NCBI GenBank assembly: GCA_027023175.1
Contig: JALVWW010000310.1
Location: 1 to 7,055 of the forward strand
Origin: Campylobacterales bacterium
GTDB taxonomy: Bacteria > Campylobacterota > Campylobacteria > Campylobacterales > JALSKU01
Direction of reading: 5' to 3'
DNA: 7,055 nucleotides
Shown here: positions 5,915 through 7,055 of the stretch, one piece after another
How the letters are laid out: every line of letters starts with the position of its first letter
Numbering within the stretch: the first letter of the stretch is position 1
The notes under the pieces: generated by a model
The model's input: only the letters and a program-made list of their open reading frames with translations
Told to the model about the DNA's origin: nothing
Database searches by the model: none
Made by a program: the position numbers and the translations under genes

Positions 5915-6478
5915 ATGACTCTAAAATTGGCTCAGGTTGAAGATATAGAAAATATATTAAAGCTACATTACAAATATCAAATAGATAGCATTAGCGAAGA
6001 GGATAAAAAAGATGGATTTGTAACTACCGCATTTACTAAAGAGCAGTTAAGAGATATAATTACCCAGGAAAAAGGTGTATTTATAGCAGTAGAAAACGAT
6101 AAAGTCTTAGGTTATGTCATGTCAGCTTCTTGGCAGTATTGGTCAAAATGGCCTATCTTTGCTTATATGATTAAAGATTTGCCAAATTTAAAATATTTAG
6201 GAGAAACTTTAAATACAAACAACTCATACCAATATGGACCCGTATGTATAGATAAAAGTGTAAGAGGAAGTGGACTTTTAGAGCAACTTTTTGACTTCGC
6301 TTTGGAATTTATGTCAAAAAGATATAAAATATTGGTAACTTTTGTCAACAAAACAAACTCAAGATCATTTCAAGCCCACAAGAGAAAATTGGGGCTTGAA
6401 ATAATACAAGAGTTTACATTTAACGGCAATGAATATTATGAATTTGTTTATGATACTTCCAAAAGGGTTTTAAAATGA
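5915..6478 (+). CDS. GNAT-family N-acetyltransferase
   Basis: This 187-residue single-domain protein would transfer an acetyl group from acetyl-CoA to an unidentified amine. The start is ATG at 5915 with AAAAGG at 5903-5908. Motifs run in GNAT order: N-terminal LAQVEDIENILKLHYKY, a central beta-strand pair GVFIAVENDKVLGYVM (about 54-69), and motif A YQYGPVCIDKSVRGSGLLEQLFDFAL (about 105-130) with the R-G-S-G-L acetyl-CoA pyrophosphate loop at 117-121. A motif-B-like segment VNKTNSRSFQAHKRKLGLEII (about 144-164) follows. An aromatic-rich insert (SASWQYWSKWPIFAYM, about 70-85) may shape the acceptor pocket. It is the first gene after the dyad-controlled promoter, and its TGA overlaps the ATG of the DUF711 gene, so the two proteins are probably made together. 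The substrate cannot be deduced. Confidence 0.85.
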   Translation: MTLKLAQVEDIENILKLHYKYQIDSISEEDKKDGFVTTAFTKEQLRDIITQEKGVFIAVENDKVLGYVMSASWQYWSKWPIFAYMIKDLPNLKYLGETLNTNNSYQYGPVCIDKSVRGSGLLEQLFDFALEFMSKRYKILVTFVNKTNSRSFQAHKRKLGLEIIQEFTFNGNEYYEFVYDTSKRVLK

Positions 6479-7055
6479 TAAAAAAAGCTTTACAAGATAA
6501 AAAATTATGTAAAATTAGAACAATTACATCATTTATAACATTAAATAAGGATAAAAAAAGCTGGAAAAAAAAGATCAAACAAGTCTCTATCTTTGCAAGA
6601 GATTTATCAAAAGAGTTTGAAAAAAACGGTTATGAGGTGCAAAGCATAAGGGTAGCAACAAATGCTTTCGGTGAATATTTGGATACCTCATCACTACAAG
6701 CAGCTATAAAAGATATGCAAATATTATCTAACTTGTTAAATGATAAAACATTATCGGATATTCGCATAAGATTTGCCATAGGAGAAGCAAAAACTTTACA
6801 AGAGATAGAGATGTTACCTACTTTGATACAAAAATTCGGTGATTTTTGCAATGTTTGCGTAAATGTAGAAGTAGATGAGCTTGGAATACCTGATAGCAAC
6901 TTGACTCTAGCTTGTGCAAAAGCAATAAAACAAATCGGACAAATCACAAAAAATGCACAGGGTAATTTTAATTTTACCGTCAACTATAACTGCCAACCGT
7001 TTATACCGTACTTTCCAGCCTCTTATCATGATACAAAAAAGGGCGATTGTTTTGC
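6475..7055 (+). CDS. DUF711/UPF0210-family protein, 3' end cut by window edge
   Basis: An ATG at 6475 overlaps the GNAT stop as ATGA, with AAGGG about 7 bases upstream. The frame stays open for 193 codons to the right edge. I recognise the UPF0210/DUF711 pattern: KIRTITSFITL (residues 13-23), W30-K-K-K-I beginning a long helix, YEVQSIRVATNAFGEYL (53-69), FAIGEAKT, the segment from VDELGIPD through QIG, and FPASYH (180-185). Family members are usually over 400 residues, so roughly half is missing. The family is cytoplasmic and has no established reaction; I recall a structural resemblance to glycyl-radical-enzyme barrels, held with low certainty. Four-base overlap with the GNAT gene implies translational coupling and perhaps a shared pathway. 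No signal peptide or membrane segment is visible. The assignment is by pattern recall. Confidence 0.8.
   Translation, partial: MIKKALQDKKLCKIRTITSFITLNKDKKSWKKKIKQVSIFARDLSKEFEKNGYEVQSIRVATNAFGEYLDTSSLQAAIKDMQILSNLLNDKTLSDIRIRFAIGEAKTLQEIEMLPTLIQKFGDFCNVCVNVEVDELGIPDSNLTLACAKAIKQIGQITKNAQGNFNFTVNYNCQPFIPYFPASYHDTKKGDCF

Noticed and set aside
6630..6983. Minus-strand open frame of 117 codons opposite the DUF711 gene
   Set aside because: The plus-strand frame is open to the edge, has a ribosome site, overlaps the GNAT stop and shows family motifs; the minus frame has none of these.

Overview
The window is AT-rich, gene-dense bacterial DNA. Its gene content, AT-rich promoters with T-rich upstream runs, and family-level resemblances fit a Campylobacterota (epsilonproteobacterial) chromosome, perhaps Sulfurimonas/Arcobacter/Sulfurospirillum-like. 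That assignment is an inference from style and gene families; there is no rRNA marker here. I see no tRNA, rRNA, CRISPR array, transposase or integrase.

Layout. Bases 1-720 hold the first 240 codons of a minus-strand, exported YfdX-family protein that runs off the left edge. Its promoter lies at about 751-790. Bases 898-925 form a hairpin that closes a four-gene minus-strand operon. Read in its own direction (right to left), the operon is a small lipoprotein (5096-4617), endonuclease IV nfo (4620-3775), a FadL/OmpP1-type outer-membrane transporter (3758-2487) and a fatty-acyl-CoA ligase (2484-922). Neighbours overlap by 4 bp or are separated by 16 and 2 bp, so they are very probably co-transcribed. 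The FadL and ligase pair would import and activate fatty acids or similar hydrophobic acids. The nfo gene is a housekeeping DNA-repair gene.

The right half runs on the plus strand, divergent from that operon. It starts with a Crp/Fnr-family regulator (5246-5842). A short, dense control region (5843-5914) follows, then a GNAT acetyltransferase (5915-6478) whose stop overlaps the start of a DUF711/UPF0210-family gene (6475 to the right edge, incomplete).

The most interesting signal is in that control region. A perfect dyad, ATTAAC-ATAG-GTTAAT, is centred exactly 41.5 bp upstream of the start site predicted from a TATAAT -10 box. This is the classical activator position for Crp/Fnr proteins. 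The half-site TTAAC-N4-GTTAA matches what I recall as the motif of the nitrosative-stress regulator NssR of Campylobacter jejuni. The neighbouring regulator lacks the FNR cysteines and the FNR recognition-helix glutamate. The simplest reading is a self-contained module: a regulator that switches on the GNAT and DUF711 pair. Its trigger and biochemical output are unknown.
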